NCBI RefSeq assembly: GCF_002846205.1
Contig: NZ_PHKV01000002.1
Coordinates: 248,001-312,000, forward strand
Source of the DNA: Xanthomonas prunicola
GTDB lineage: Bacteria > Pseudomonadota > Gammaproteobacteria > Xanthomonadales > Xanthomonadaceae
DNA: 64,000 bases
Reading direction: 5' to 3'
Below the pieces are notes generated by a model. The model worked only from the letters and a program-made list of their open reading frames with translations, did not search any database and was not told the DNA's origin. Position 1 is the first letter of the stretch, and every line of letters begins with the position of its first letter. The position numbers and the translations under genes were made by a program. Of this stretch, positions 39,650 through 49,257 are shown in pieces.

Positions 39650-41692
39650 ATGACTGTTGGAAAATTCCCGCTCGCTGTCTGCGTATGCCTGACATGCGCC
39701 ACGGTGACGCCCAGGGGACACGCAGCCACCTCAAGCCTCGGCGCGTCGCGTGCCGACCGGCTTGCCGAGATCAGCCGTTACCGCGATCAGGCTCGCTGGA
39801 TCGACGCACTCGCCGCGGTCGAGCGCGCCCAATCGGAACAATCCGACGACGCCCTGCTGTACAAGCTGCAGACGCTGACGCTGAGCGACATCGGCAATGC
39901 CTGGCTCGCCTGGCAGTTGTGCAAGGCGCGCCCGGACCTGTTTGACCAGGACCAGAAAGCGCACCTGGAGTCGAACTACCTGGCCAAGCTGGTGAACTGG
40001 AGTCTGGCCTATGGCGAAAGCGAAGACACCCGTCTGACCGAGGCCGAAGACGCGCTGGCGCAGATGGAGCAGTACGTGCAGCGCGAGGCCCGCCCGCCGG
40101 CACAGGTACCACTGCGCATCCGCATGGATCGCCTGATCCTACTCAACCGTCTGGGCAGGCATTCCCAGGTGCGCGACGAAGCCAACGCCCTGCAACGCGA
40201 AGGCCATCCCCTCCCCGACTATGTGCTGCCGGCGGTGAGCGATTCGACGATGGCGACCCGGCACCCGGCCGAAGCGATCCCACTGCTGAAAACCGTCCTG
40301 AAGAACGACCCGGGGCGCTCCCAGTCACGCTCCCAGCTTGTCTACGCATACTTGGAGACCGAACAGGCGGAACAAGCAATCGACTACCTGCAATCCTGGA
40401 AGAAGGACGAGCCAGCGTGGCGCTGGGGCGGCGGCAAGAGCCGCTATGCCAACTGGGCCCGTTACGAAGCCGACCTGAACATGGCCATGATCCACGCCTA
40501 CAGCGGCGACCTGCCCACCGCACAGCGGGCGCTGGAAAGCCTGCTGGCGGTCGGCCCCGGCAACGGCGGCCTGCAGACCGCACTGGGCAGTGTGTATCAG
40601 ATGCGTGGTTGGCCACGCCGGGCGCTGGAACGGCATCAGATGGCCTACACGCTGGACCCGCGCGATGTCTCGCCACGCGTCGGCATGTACGAATCCTATA
40701 TCCAATTGCAGCGCGACGACCTGGCCCGCCCCCTGCATGACAGCCTGCTCGCCCGCTATCCCAACCAGCCTTCCGTGCTGCACATGGACCGCGACTGGCG
40801 CGCCCACGGTGGCTGGCAACTACAGGCCGCCGCCGAAGGCAGCCACAGTTCGAGCGGCGGCGGGAACTCGCCACTGGGCAATAACGACCAGCACTACGGC
40901 ATGGAAGCGGACTCGCCGATCCTGGACGACCGCTGGCGCCTGTTCGCCTCCGCCGATCGGCGCTCGGTCACCTTCCAGAGCCGCTACATCGATCCCTTGT
41001 GGCTCAGTGGCGGCGTGCGCTATCGCTTCGGTCACATCGATGCCGAAGCCGCCATGGCGCATCCCAGCGACAACATCGGAGAGACCGGCCTGCGCGCCAG
41101 TCTGGGCTGGCAGTTCAACGACCAGTGGCATGCCCGCATGGCCGCCGCACGCAACGATCCGGAAGCCTCCATGCAGGCACGCATATCGGGCATCACCGCC
41201 GACACTATGGCGCTGGCCCTGGACTACACCCGGGACGAACGCATGCACTGGCGGCTGGGCGGCAGTCAGTTCCGCTACGACGACGGCAACCGCCGCGACA
41301 CCATCAGCAGCGCCATCGAGCAGCGGCTACTGAGCCAGCCACGCTTGCTCATCGATGGCCTGGGCAGCGTCTACGCCAGCCGCGGCAGTCGCGATGATGC
41401 GCCCTATTTCAACCCTTCGCATGACCGCTCGATGGAGCTCGGTCTGCGCATCAACCAGCAGCTATGGCGCCACTACGAACGCGGTTTCCGCCAGCGCCTG
41501 ACCGTCTCGGTGGGAGACTACTGGCAGCAGCGGTACGGCAGCTCGCTGATTCCCAGCGTGGGCTATCGCCACGAATGGCAGCTCGGCCAGGGCCGGACAT
41601 TTGAATACGGTGCCAGTTGGTCACGTCCGGTCTATGACGGCCGGCGCGAACGTCATCTCGGCGTCGATGCCGCAATGCACTGGGGAGAGTGA
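39650..41692 (+). CDS. pgaA: PNAG outer-membrane export porin PgaA/HmsH
   Basis: Outer-membrane exporter for poly-beta-1,6-N-acetyl-D-glucosamine. 680 aa: signal peptide (MTVGKFPLAVCVCLTCATVTPRGHA), TPR-rich periplasmic half (about 30-385, for example AEQAIDYLQSWKKDEPAWRW and TAQRALESLLAVGPGNGGLQTALGSVYQMRGWPRRALERH), then a beta-barrel (about 390-680). Shorter than E. coli PgaA (about 807 aa), mainly in the TPR part. First gene of the pgaABCD operon; the next gene starts one base after its stop. A sigma-54-like promoter precedes it. Confidence 0.88.
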   Translation: MTVGKFPLAVCVCLTCATVTPRGHAATSSLGASRADRLAEISRYRDQARWIDALAAVERAQSEQSDDALLYKLQTLTLSDIGNAWLAWQLCKARPDLFDQDQKAHLESNYLAKLVNWSLAYGESEDTRLTEAEDALAQMEQYVQREARPPAQVPLRIRMDRLILLNRLGRHSQVRDEANALQREGHPLPDYVLPAVSDSTMATRHPAEAIPLLKTVLKNDPGRSQSRSQLVYAYLETEQAEQAIDYLQSWKKDEPAWRWGGGKSRYANWARYEADLNMAMIHAYSGDLPTAQRALESLLAVGPGNGGLQTALGSVYQMRGWPRRALERHQMAYTLDPRDVSPRVGMYESYIQLQRDDLARPLHDSLLARYPNQPSVLHMDRDWRAHGGWQLQAAAEGSHSSSGGGNSPLGNNDQHYGMEADSPILDDRWRLFASADRRSVTFQSRYIDPLWLSGGVRYRFGHIDAEAAMAHPSDNIGETGLRASLGWQFNDQWHARMAAARNDPEASMQARISGITADTMALALDYTRDERMHWRLGGSQFRYDDGNRRDTISSAIEQRLLSQPRLLIDGLGSVYASRGSRDDAPYFNPSHDRSMELGLRINQQLWRHYERGFRQRLTVSVGDYWQQRYGSSLIPSVGYRHEWQLGQGRTFEYGASWSRPVYDGRRERHLGVDAAMHWGE

Positions 41693-41693
41693 G

Positions 41694-43592
41694 ATGGAAA
41701 CAACGCTTCGCAATCTGATGCGCGTACTTGTGTTGGGTGTGCTGATGTCGATCCTGCCCGTGCAGGCCAAGTCGCCGGTCGACCCGGATGCCGTCGACAA
41801 TGGCCTGCTGGTCCTGAGCTACCACGACATCCGCGACGATGTGCGCGAGAAGGCCGATGCCGATGCCTACGCAGTCAGCACCCAGAACTTCGCCGCGCAC
41901 CTGGACTGGCTGTCGGCGCACGACTACCACCCCATTTCGCTCTCGCAACTGATCAAGGCCTCGCAGGGCAAAGCCACACTGCCGCCGCGAGCGGTGCTGC
42001 TCACCTTCGACGACGGACTGCGCAGCATGTACACCCGCGTCTATCCGCTACTGCGCGCCTATCACTATCCGGCGCTGGTGGCGGTGATCACCGACTACGT
42101 GGACATGGCGCCTGATCGCACCATCGACTATGGCTACCGCCCGTTCGGCCACGACGATTTCCTCACCTGGGACCAATTGCGCGAGATGCGGGCCAGCGGC
42201 CTGATCGAAGTGGCCAGCCATACCGACAACCTGCATCACGGCGTGCAGTCCAATCCGTACGGTAACCAGGCCCCGGCGGTGAATACCCGGATCTACGACC
42301 CCACGACACAACGTTACGAGGACGTCGGGCAATATGCCGAGCGCCTGCGCCAGGACCTCGGCCGCAGCGTGCAACGCATCGAGCATGAGCTGGGCGTGCG
42401 CCCACGGGCGATCGTGTGGCCATATGCGGCCTACAATCAGATGAGCAACGACATCGCCGAGCAACTCGGCATGCCGGTCTCCTTCGATCTGGAAGGCCGT
42501 AGCACGCCGGTCACTCACGACCTGCATGGCCTGGCGCGCCTGCTGGTGACCAACAATCCGACCGTGACAGGACTGGCGTTCGAACTACGTCGCAACCCTG
42601 CACTGGATGGAACCCGCGCGCTGCAGATCGATCTCGATTCGCTCTACGACAGCGATCCGGCGCAGCAGGCCCGCAACCTGGACACGCTGATCGACAGGGT
42701 CAAACGCATCGGCCCGACCCACGTCTATCTGCAGGCCTTCGCCGATCCGGACGGTAACAACACCGCCAGTGCGCTGTACTTCCCCAACCGGCACATGCCG
42801 ATGCGCGAGGATCTGTTCAATCGCGTCGCCTGGCAGTTGAAGACCCGTGCCGGAGTGAAGGTCTACGCCTGGCTGCCGGTACTGGGCTATGAACTGCCCG
42901 ACCTGAAGCAACGCGAGGCGCTGCGCATCCACAGTACCGAACGCGACGGCATGTACCGCCTGGATTTCACCAATCCGCAGGCGCGACAGATCATCAAGGA
43001 CATCTACGAAGACCTCGCCATCAACTCGTACATGGAGGGTATCTTGTTCCATGACGATGGCTACCTGCGCGACACAGAATTACCGCAGTTGCCGCCGGAA
43101 GGCCACGACGGTCTCCGCACCCAGGCGCTGATCGACTTCACCATGGAACTGCGCGACAGCGCGCAACGCTGGCGGCCGAAGCTGGGCACGGTGCGCAATC
43201 TTTACGCACAACCGGTCCTGCAACCGCAGAGCGCCGCCTGGTTCGCCCAACGCCTGGATCTGTTCAACCGGGCCTATGACCGTACCGCCCTGATGGCCAT
43301 GCCGTGGATGGAAGGCAGCAAAGACCCGGAGCACTGGCTGGACACGCTGGTCGCGGCGGTCCGCGCGCAAGACCCGGAAATGAAACACACCCTGTTCGAA
43401 CTGCAGACGGTGGACTGGCACACCCAGACGCCGATCAGCGGCGAGCGCCTGATCGCGCAGATCCACCGCCTGCAGTCACAGGGCGTGCGCCATTTTGCGT
43501 GGTATCCGGATGACTTCATCGGCAACAGGCCGTCGACGGAGGACGCACGCGCGGCGATGTCCGCACGCAACTTCCCTTACCCGGACAAGTGA
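41694..43592 (+). CDS. pgaB: PNAG N-deacetylase PgaB/HmsF
   Basis: Periplasmic enzyme that removes part of the acetyl groups from poly-GlcNAc so that it can be exported through PgaA. 632 aa from the ATG at 41694, right after the pgaA stop (TGAgATGG region). Signal peptide MRVLVLGVLMSILPVQAKS; polysaccharide deacetylase (CE4) domain about 40-290 with LSYHDIRDD and LLTFDDGLRS near 101-110; C-terminal GH13_18-type hydrolase-like domain (about 310-630, including GILFHDDGYLRD and FAWYPDDF). In E. coli PgaB is a lipoprotein; here no lipobox cysteine is visible, a difference worth noting. Confidence 0.92.
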   Translation: METTLRNLMRVLVLGVLMSILPVQAKSPVDPDAVDNGLLVLSYHDIRDDVREKADADAYAVSTQNFAAHLDWLSAHDYHPISLSQLIKASQGKATLPPRAVLLTFDDGLRSMYTRVYPLLRAYHYPALVAVITDYVDMAPDRTIDYGYRPFGHDDFLTWDQLREMRASGLIEVASHTDNLHHGVQSNPYGNQAPAVNTRIYDPTTQRYEDVGQYAERLRQDLGRSVQRIEHELGVRPRAIVWPYAAYNQMSNDIAEQLGMPVSFDLEGRSTPVTHDLHGLARLLVTNNPTVTGLAFELRRNPALDGTRALQIDLDSLYDSDPAQQARNLDTLIDRVKRIGPTHVYLQAFADPDGNNTASALYFPNRHMPMREDLFNRVAWQLKTRAGVKVYAWLPVLGYELPDLKQREALRIHSTERDGMYRLDFTNPQARQIIKDIYEDLAINSYMEGILFHDDGYLRDTELPQLPPEGHDGLRTQALIDFTMELRDSAQRWRPKLGTVRNLYAQPVLQPQSAAWFAQRLDLFNRAYDRTALMAMPWMEGSKDPEHWLDTLVAAVRAQDPEMKHTLFELQTVDWHTQTPISGERLIAQIHRLQSQGVRHFAWYPDDFIGNRPSTEDARAAMSARNFPYPDK

Positions 43593-43593
43593 C

Positions 43594-44847
43594 ATGGACA
43601 CGTCCGCATGGCTGTACGGCCTGTTCCAGTTCGCCTTCTTCTATCCGATCATGATGGCGTTCTTCTGGATCTCCGGCGGCCTGTACTACTTCTTCCGACG
43701 CGAACGGAAGTCGCGGCCACGCAACGACCCACCACCAATGGGCCAGTACCCGTCCGCCAGCCTGCTGATTCCCTGCCATAACGAATCGGACAATCTGGAC
43801 GACACCATCGGCAGCGCACTGGCCCAGCGCTACCCGGACTTCGAGGTGATCGCCATCAACGATGGCAGCCGCGACGATACCGGCCCGCGCCTGGACATAC
43901 TGGCGGCACGGCATCCGCGTCTGCGCGTGATCCACTTGGACCGCAACCTGGGCAAGGCCAACGCGCTGCGCATGGGCGCGCTGGCAGCGCGCTCGGAGTA
44001 CCTGATCTGCATCGATGGCGATGCGATGCTGGAAGAATTCGCCATGCACTGGATGGTCTGGCACCTGTCCAGCGGTCCACGAGTGGGCGCGGTGACAGGC
44101 AATCCACGCATCCGCAATCGCTCGACCCTGCTAGGCCGGCTGCAGGTGGCCGAGTTCTCCTCGATCATCGGCATGATCAAGCGCGCGCAACGCGTCTACG
44201 GCCGCATTTTCACCGTGTCGGGCGTGATCGCGGGATTCCGTCGCACCGCGCTGCACCGCATCGGCTACTGGGCCGACGACATGATGACCGAGGACATCGA
44301 CATCAGCTGGCGCTTGCAGCTGGATCACTGGGACATCCGTTACGAGCCCAATGCGCTGTGCTTCATCCTGATGCCGGAAACCCTCAAGGGCTTGTGGCGG
44401 CAGCGCCTGCGCTGGGCCCAGGGAGGCGTGGAGGTGCTGCTGCGCCATGGCCGCTCCCTGTTCAGTTGGCGCAAACGACGCATGTGGGGCGTGCTGCTGG
44501 AATACATCCTGAGCGTCCTGTGGGCTTACAGCATCGTGTTGATCGCGGTCCTGTGGGCGCCACGCCAGTTCTTTGCGCTGCCGACAGCGGTAAGCATCCA
44601 CGGACTGCTGCCGCAATGGCACGGGGCGGCCATGGTGCTGGTCTGCCTGTTGCAGTTCGCCAGCAGCCTGATCATCGACCGTCGCTACGAAAAACGAATC
44701 GGCCGCAACTATTTCTGGGTGATCTGGTACCCGATCGCATACTGGTTGCTCAGCCTGTGCACGACGGTGGTCGCCTTGCCCAAGACCCTGCTCAAGCGCC
44801 GCGGCAAGCGCGCAATCTGGGTCAGCCCAGACCGGGGAATCCGATGA
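43594..44847 (+). CDS. pgaC: PNAG synthase glycosyltransferase PgaC/HmsR
   Basis: Inner-membrane GT2 enzyme that polymerises UDP-GlcNAc to beta-1,6-poly-GlcNAc together with PgaD. 417 aa from ATG 43594 (one base after the pgaB stop). N-terminal helix 8-30, then catalytic residues D90 (AINDGSRDDT), the D141-G-D143 metal site, catalytic D234 in MTEDIDISW and Q270-R-L-R-W274. C-terminal helices LEYILSVLWAYSIVLIAVLW, MVLVCLLQFASSLII and IWYPIAYWLLSLCTTVVAL. Its stop overlaps the pgaD start as ATGA. Confidence 0.95.
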   Translation: MDTSAWLYGLFQFAFFYPIMMAFFWISGGLYYFFRRERKSRPRNDPPPMGQYPSASLLIPCHNESDNLDDTIGSALAQRYPDFEVIAINDGSRDDTGPRLDILAARHPRLRVIHLDRNLGKANALRMGALAARSEYLICIDGDAMLEEFAMHWMVWHLSSGPRVGAVTGNPRIRNRSTLLGRLQVAEFSSIIGMIKRAQRVYGRIFTVSGVIAGFRRTALHRIGYWADDMMTEDIDISWRLQLDHWDIRYEPNALCFILMPETLKGLWRQRLRWAQGGVEVLLRHGRSLFSWRKRRMWGVLLEYILSVLWAYSIVLIAVLWAPRQFFALPTAVSIHGLLPQWHGAAMVLVCLLQFASSLIIDRRYEKRIGRNYFWVIWYPIAYWLLSLCTTVVALPKTLLKRRGKRAIWVSPDRGIR

Positions 44848-45455
44848 AAGCCCCCCACACGGACGCGACCAAGCCTGAAACGGAGCGCTTCAATTCGCAC
44901 CTGATACGGAAACCGCATCAGCAGTCGCTTCTGCAACGTGTCGCCTGGAGCATTCTGACCCTGGCCGGCTGGGGCTTCTATCTCTCGCTGTGGGCACCGC
45001 TGGCATCCACGCTCTGGGAACTGTTGAACGGACGACTGACCTGGGCGCAAGCGCACGGACAGGATCGATACCTGGACCCGTTCATGGTCGTGGCGCTACC
45101 GGGCCTGCTGATCTGCTGTCCCGCGTTGCTGATCGGATGGGCCGAATACAACCGCCTCCGCTTCAGCGGTGAGGAGCGCCGTACGGCGTTGAAGAATGTG
45201 GAGCGCAGCGAGATCGCCCGTTCCCTTGGCGCGAGCCAGGCGCTGGCCGAGCAACTGGCCACAGCCAAGGCGGTGACCCTGCATATGGACGAGCATGCAC
45301 GACCGGTCGGTATGACCATGCAGGCGCTCCCGCCACCGCATCACGACCCCCGCACCGGCAGCGGATCGGTCGTGCCGTCTCAGTGGCGCACCAGTCCATC
45401 GCGCCGCAGCCCGCAACGCTCCGCAGCAAGGAAGTCCAGACCCAGCGGACCGTAA
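44844..45455 (+). CDS. pgaD: PNAG synthesis protein PgaD/HmsS
   Basis: Small inner-membrane partner of PgaC; in E. coli the PgaC-PgaD pair binds c-di-GMP and is stabilised by it. 203 aa from the ATG overlapping the pgaC stop. Two hydrophobic segments (SILTLAGWGFYLSLWAPLAS and FMVVALPGLLICCPALLIGW) with the family YNRLRFSGEERR after the second. The C-terminal 50 residues are Pro/Ser/Arg-rich and probably unstructured. Identification rests on position, size and topology. Confidence 0.85.
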   Translation: MKAPHTDATKPETERFNSHLIRKPHQQSLLQRVAWSILTLAGWGFYLSLWAPLASTLWELLNGRLTWAQAHGQDRYLDPFMVVALPGLLICCPALLIGWAEYNRLRFSGEERRTALKNVERSEIARSLGASQALAEQLATAKAVTLHMDEHARPVGMTMQALPPPHHDPRTGSGSVVPSQWRTSPSRRSPQRSAARKSRPSGP

Positions 45456-45957
45456 CGTGCAAAGGGCGGAGTCGGGATGCCGATCTCCGTTGTCCAGGCC
45501 GAGCGCTCCGGCATCGGAGCAGCACGAGCAGGCATGCACCATCACCGCCGCCGCGCGCCGCCAGCGCACCACCTTCTCAGCATTGGCGGTATCGGCGGCA
45601 GCACCGACCTCAGTGCAGTCCGAACAATAGCGGCGGATATGGGCGCGCGCGGCTCCTTGATCCGGCACCATCATGATCGCCAGCAAGCACGTCGCCGAGC
45701 ACGTCCATGCTCTATGACCACGTGTTGGGTGCACTGACCAGAGCGAGCGACAGCGAGCTCGTACGCGACGGCTGCGTCGCCTGCCAGCGCGCGCAGCTGT
45801 CCGTCCTTCGGATTTAGAGCGGCTAACAAAACGTAGCGAGCAGCCGTCAGGTGGGCGCGGACGGCGCGCAGGAACCGGAGTGTACGCGTGGTACATGCCG
45901 ATTCCGAGCACCGGCCGCGCCCGCCTGGCGGCTGCGCAGTAGGTTTGCTAGCTGCTC
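45456..45957. other. Convergent gap between pgaD and nagA
   Basis: About 0.5 kb where the pga and nag transcripts converge. No gene and no strong terminator was found by eye; GC-rich with scattered short inverted repeats. Confidence 0.45.
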
Positions 45958-47112
45958 TTAGTCGCGCTGCCCAGCGATCCAGGTGCCCAGCACCTGCACG
46001 TCGGCATCCACCAGCACTAGGTCGGCCTGGTAGCCTGGCGCGATGCGGCCGAGACGTTCGCCAAGGCCGATGCATTGCGCCGGATACGTCGAGGCCATGC
46101 GCGCGGCTTCAGACAAGTCCACGCCCAGCAAGCGCACGCTGTTGCGCACCGCCGTGGCCATGTCCAATGCCGACCCTGCGAGCGCGCCGTCCGCATTGCG
46201 GACCACCCCATCGACAGCAGTGATGCTTTGGCCATACAGATCGAAGCTGGGGCTGTCGGCGCCGACCATCGGCATGGCATCGGTGACCAGCAGCACCTTG
46301 CCGCGCGGTTTGGCCGCCAGCGCCACACGCAGGCTGGCCGGATGCACGTGCACGCCATCGACGATGACCCCACACCACACCTGCGGGTTTTCCAACGCGG
46401 CGCCGACGGCGTTGGGCTCGCGCCCGGCCAGCTGCGACATCGCGTTGTACACGTGCGTAAATCCGCTCACCCCGGCAGCGATGCCGTCGCGTGCCTGCTC
46501 GTAGGTCGCCGCGGTGTGACCTGCGAACACGATCGCGCCGCCGGCAACGAAGGCACGAATAGCGTCCAGCGGCACGCGCTCGGGTGCGAGCGTGATCAAG
46601 GTGATGCCGTTGTCCAGCGACGTGTCGACGGCAATCTCGTGCGCGTCCGGCAACCGAAACTTGTGTTCGTCATGCGTGCCCTTGCGTGCAGGACTGAGGT
46701 ACGGGCCTTCCAGATGGATGCCGAGCACGCCGGGGACACCTTGCGCGATGGCTGCGCGGGTGGCCTCGATCGCTTCGGCCATCACCTGCGCGGTGTCGCT
46801 GATCAGCGTCGGCAGCATGCCCGTCGTGCCGAAGCGGCGATGCGCCGCGGCAATCGTGGCCAGCGCCTGCGGGTCGCGCGCATTGTTGAACAGCACCCCG
46901 CCGCCGCCATTGACCTGGATGTCGATGAAGCCAGGCAGCAAGGTCGCGCCGCCCAGATCCACGCGCATTGCGGCCTGCGCAACGCGTACGTCGTCGGCCG
47001 GCACGATCGCCTGGATCTGCGCACCGTCCAGCAGCACGACCAGGCCATCCTGCAGGCCGTCATCGGTGAGTACGCGCGCATTGCACAATGCCTGAGTGCG
47101 GGAAGCATCCAT
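45958..47112 (-). CDS. nagA: N-acetylglucosamine-6-phosphate deacetylase
   Basis: Cytoplasmic amidohydrolase: GlcNAc-6-P to GlcN-6-P and acetate. 384 aa from ATG 47112, two bases after the nagB-II stop; the longer frame to 47286 overlaps nagB-II and is not used. Motifs: GFIDIQVNGGGG, the metal ligand and substrate region GIHLEGPYLSPARKGTHDEH, VFAGHTAATYEQ, FTHVYNAMS and catalytic Asp in LLVTDAMPMVG. Last gene of the nagQ-nagP-nagR-nagB-II-nagA run. Confidence 0.95.
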   Translation of the reverse strand: MDASRTQALCNARVLTDDGLQDGLVVLLDGAQIQAIVPADDVRVAQAAMRVDLGGATLLPGFIDIQVNGGGGVLFNNARDPQALATIAAAHRRFGTTGMLPTLISDTAQVMAEAIEATRAAIAQGVPGVLGIHLEGPYLSPARKGTHDEHKFRLPDAHEIAVDTSLDNGITLITLAPERVPLDAIRAFVAGGAIVFAGHTAATYEQARDGIAAGVSGFTHVYNAMSQLAGREPNAVGAALENPQVWCGVIVDGVHVHPASLRVALAAKPRGKVLLVTDAMPMVGADSPSFDLYGQSITAVDGVVRNADGALAGSALDMATAVRNSVRLLGVDLSEAARMASTYPAQCIGLGERLGRIAPGYQADLVLVDADVQVLGTWIAGQRD

Positions 47113-47114
47113 GT

Positions 47115-48143
47115 TCAAACGGTTTCCGTGACCTTGTTCAAGTGCGGCGGAAGATCGGGATTGTTGCCGCGCTGCAGCGCCAGTGCGTTGATCGCACGAT
47201 AGAAGCTCTGCACGGTCAGCAGCGGCGCACACGCCGGGTGCGCGGCCTCTGCCAGCGGCAAATCGCCGCCGGGTGCGGCCAGCCACACCTGCGCGCCCCG
47301 CGCGCGGAATTCTTCGGCCAGTGCGCGGGTGCCGGCACCGGTCTCGTCAGGCTGCTCGAACACCAGCACCGGGAAGCCCGGCCCCACGAGGGCCATCGGC
47401 CCGTGTTTGACCTCGGCCGAGCTATAGGCCTCGGCATGCAGGCCGCAGGTTTCCTTGAACTTCAATGCCGCTTCCTGCGCCGCGCCCAGGCCCAGGCCGC
47501 GGCCGAGCACGAACAGGTTGTGTGCAGGCACCAAGCCAGCGGTGAGTGCCGACCAATCGGCCTGCCAAGCGCTGCGCAACTGCTGCGGCAATGCATCGAG
47601 CGCGGCAAGCAACGTTGGGTCGTTCTTCCACACTGCGCCCAGTTGCAGGACTGCTGCCAGCGAGGCGAGATAGCTCTTGGTGGCGGCCACGCTTTTTTCC
47701 GGGCCGGCGCCCAGCGGAATCACCACCTCGGCCAGCTGCGCCAGCGGCGAATCTTCCACATTGACCAGGGCGACCACGCGCGCGCCGGCGGCCTTGGCGG
47801 CTTCGGCATTGCGCAGCAGATCGGGACTTTTGCCCGATTGCGAAATCACGATGTACAGCGCACCACGCAATTGCAGCGGCGCTGCGTACACCGAGCCCAC
47901 CGATGGCGATGCGGAGGCGGTGACGATGCCGAGCTGCGTCTCGAACAGGTATTTGGCATAGGTCGCGGCGTGATCGGAGCTGCCGCGCGCGCAGGTCACC
48001 ACGAACGGCGGCGGGTTATCACGCAACGATTGCGCAAGCGCAGCGATGGTGCTGGCGTTACGCGCGAACTGTGCAGCAACCACATCGGCGGTCTGCGCCG
48101 CTTCGCGGAACATCAAGGTGTCGGTTTCGGTGGGAAGGCTCAT
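47115..48143 (-). CDS. nagB-II: Glucosamine-6-phosphate deaminase, SIS type (NagB-II)
   Basis: 342-aa protein with two SIS (sugar isomerase) domains, like the isomerase half of GlmS but without the glutaminase domain. It converts GlcN-6-P to fructose-6-P and ammonia and replaces classic NagB, as in Shewanella and Xanthomonas. Motifs: VTCARGSSDHAATYAKYLFE, ALYIVISQSGKSPDLLRNAEAAK, FVLGRGLGLGAAQEAALKFKETCGLHAEAYSSAEVKHGPMALV. Six bases downstream of nagR. Confidence 0.93.
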   Translation of the reverse strand: MSLPTETDTLMFREAAQTADVVAAQFARNASTIAALAQSLRDNPPPFVVTCARGSSDHAATYAKYLFETQLGIVTASASPSVGSVYAAPLQLRGALYIVISQSGKSPDLLRNAEAAKAAGARVVALVNVEDSPLAQLAEVVIPLGAGPEKSVAATKSYLASLAAVLQLGAVWKNDPTLLAALDALPQQLRSAWQADWSALTAGLVPAHNLFVLGRGLGLGAAQEAALKFKETCGLHAEAYSSAEVKHGPMALVGPGFPVLVFEQPDETGAGTRALAEEFRARGAQVWLAAPGGDLPLAEAAHPACAPLLTVQSFYRAINALALQRGNNPDLPPHLNKVTETV

Positions 48144-48149
48144 CGTGGC

Positions 48150-49217
48150 TCAGGCGGATTCGGGGGGAAGGAGTTTGCCGGTGGACGCAGGCGCCGGCGC
48201 GGTAGAGCCGCGCACCACCAGTTGCGGCACGAAGCCACGGTTCTGCAATTGCGCGGGTTGGTCGTCGTAGGCATCGCTACGCAGCTGGCTGATCAACAGG
48301 CGTGCAGCATGCCGCGCGATGTCGTCGGTGGCCTGCTTGGCGGTGGTCAATGCCGGCCACGACTGCCGCGAGAACGGGCTGTCTTCGAAGCCGGCGATCG
48401 ACAACTCATACGGCACGTTCATGCCGGTGGACTTGGCCGCGGCCAGCACGCCGGCGGCGATTTCGTCGTTGCTGCCGAAGATGGCGGTGGGCGGCTCGCG
48501 CAACGACAGCAACCGACGCGCGCCACGGAAGCCATCGTCGAAGGTGTAGTCGCCGGGAATCACCAGGTGCTTGTCCAGCGCAATGCCATAGTCCTTCAAC
48601 GCCGCCTCGTAGCCGGCATAGCGCTCGCCGCTGGAGCGATGCTGCGGGCCGCCCCACAGGAAACCGATGCGTTGATGGCCGAGCTGGATCAGATGCTCGG
48701 TGATTTCATAGGCGGCATCGCGGTCGTCGATATACACGCACGGGCCGTCGCCCGGATCATCGGTCGAGGCGATGATGCGCACGCTCTTGATGCCGCGTGC
48801 CGCCAGGCCGGCGAGCAGTTCGGGGCGTTCGGACATCGGCGCGGTCAACACCACGCCGGCCAGACGCGAGCGCTGCACCCATTCGGCCAGTTCTTCGGCC
48901 AGCAACGGCGAGGTGGAATCGCAGGGATGGATCTGCAGGCCGAAGCCGGTTTCGCGGCACGCGGCCAGCACGCCGTTCTGGATGCCGATGATGTGGTACG
49001 GGTTGGGGTTGTCGTAGACCAGACCGATCACGAACGGCGTGCCGCTGCGCAGATTGCGCGCGGACGGATCGGGTTCGTAGTCGAGATCGGCGATGGCGCG
49101 CAGCACGCGCGCACGTGTGGCCTGCATCACCGACGGCTCGTTGTTGATCACCCGCGACACGGTCTTCAACGAGACCTTGGCGCGTTCGGCGACATCTTTG
49201 ATGGTGGGCCTGCGCAT
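48150..49217 (-). CDS. nagR: LacI-family regulator NagR
   Basis: Transcription repressor, presumably of GlcNAc genes. 355 aa from ATG 49217 (MRRPTIKDVAERAKV), with AAGG 7 nt upstream; an in-frame ATG ten codons earlier is less likely. The helix-turn-helix TIKDVAERAKVSLKTVSRVINNE (about 4-26) is followed by the hinge helix and a periplasmic-binding-like domain (from FVIGLVYDNPNPYHIIGIQNG). It sits in the operon between the transporter and the deaminase. Confidence 0.93.
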   Translation of the reverse strand: MRRPTIKDVAERAKVSLKTVSRVINNEPSVMQATRARVLRAIADLDYEPDPSARNLRSGTPFVIGLVYDNPNPYHIIGIQNGVLAACRETGFGLQIHPCDSTSPLLAEELAEWVQRSRLAGVVLTAPMSERPELLAGLAARGIKSVRIIASTDDPGDGPCVYIDDRDAAYEITEHLIQLGHQRIGFLWGGPQHRSSGERYAGYEAALKDYGIALDKHLVIPGDYTFDDGFRGARRLLSLREPPTAIFGSNDEIAAGVLAAAKSTGMNVPYELSIAGFEDSPFSRQSWPALTTAKQATDDIARHAARLLISQLRSDAYDDQPAQLQNRGFVPQLVVRGSTAPAPASTGKLLPPESA

Positions 49218-49257
49218 GGATGTACCTTGTCCGTCGGAACGCATCATGCCGCCGTGA

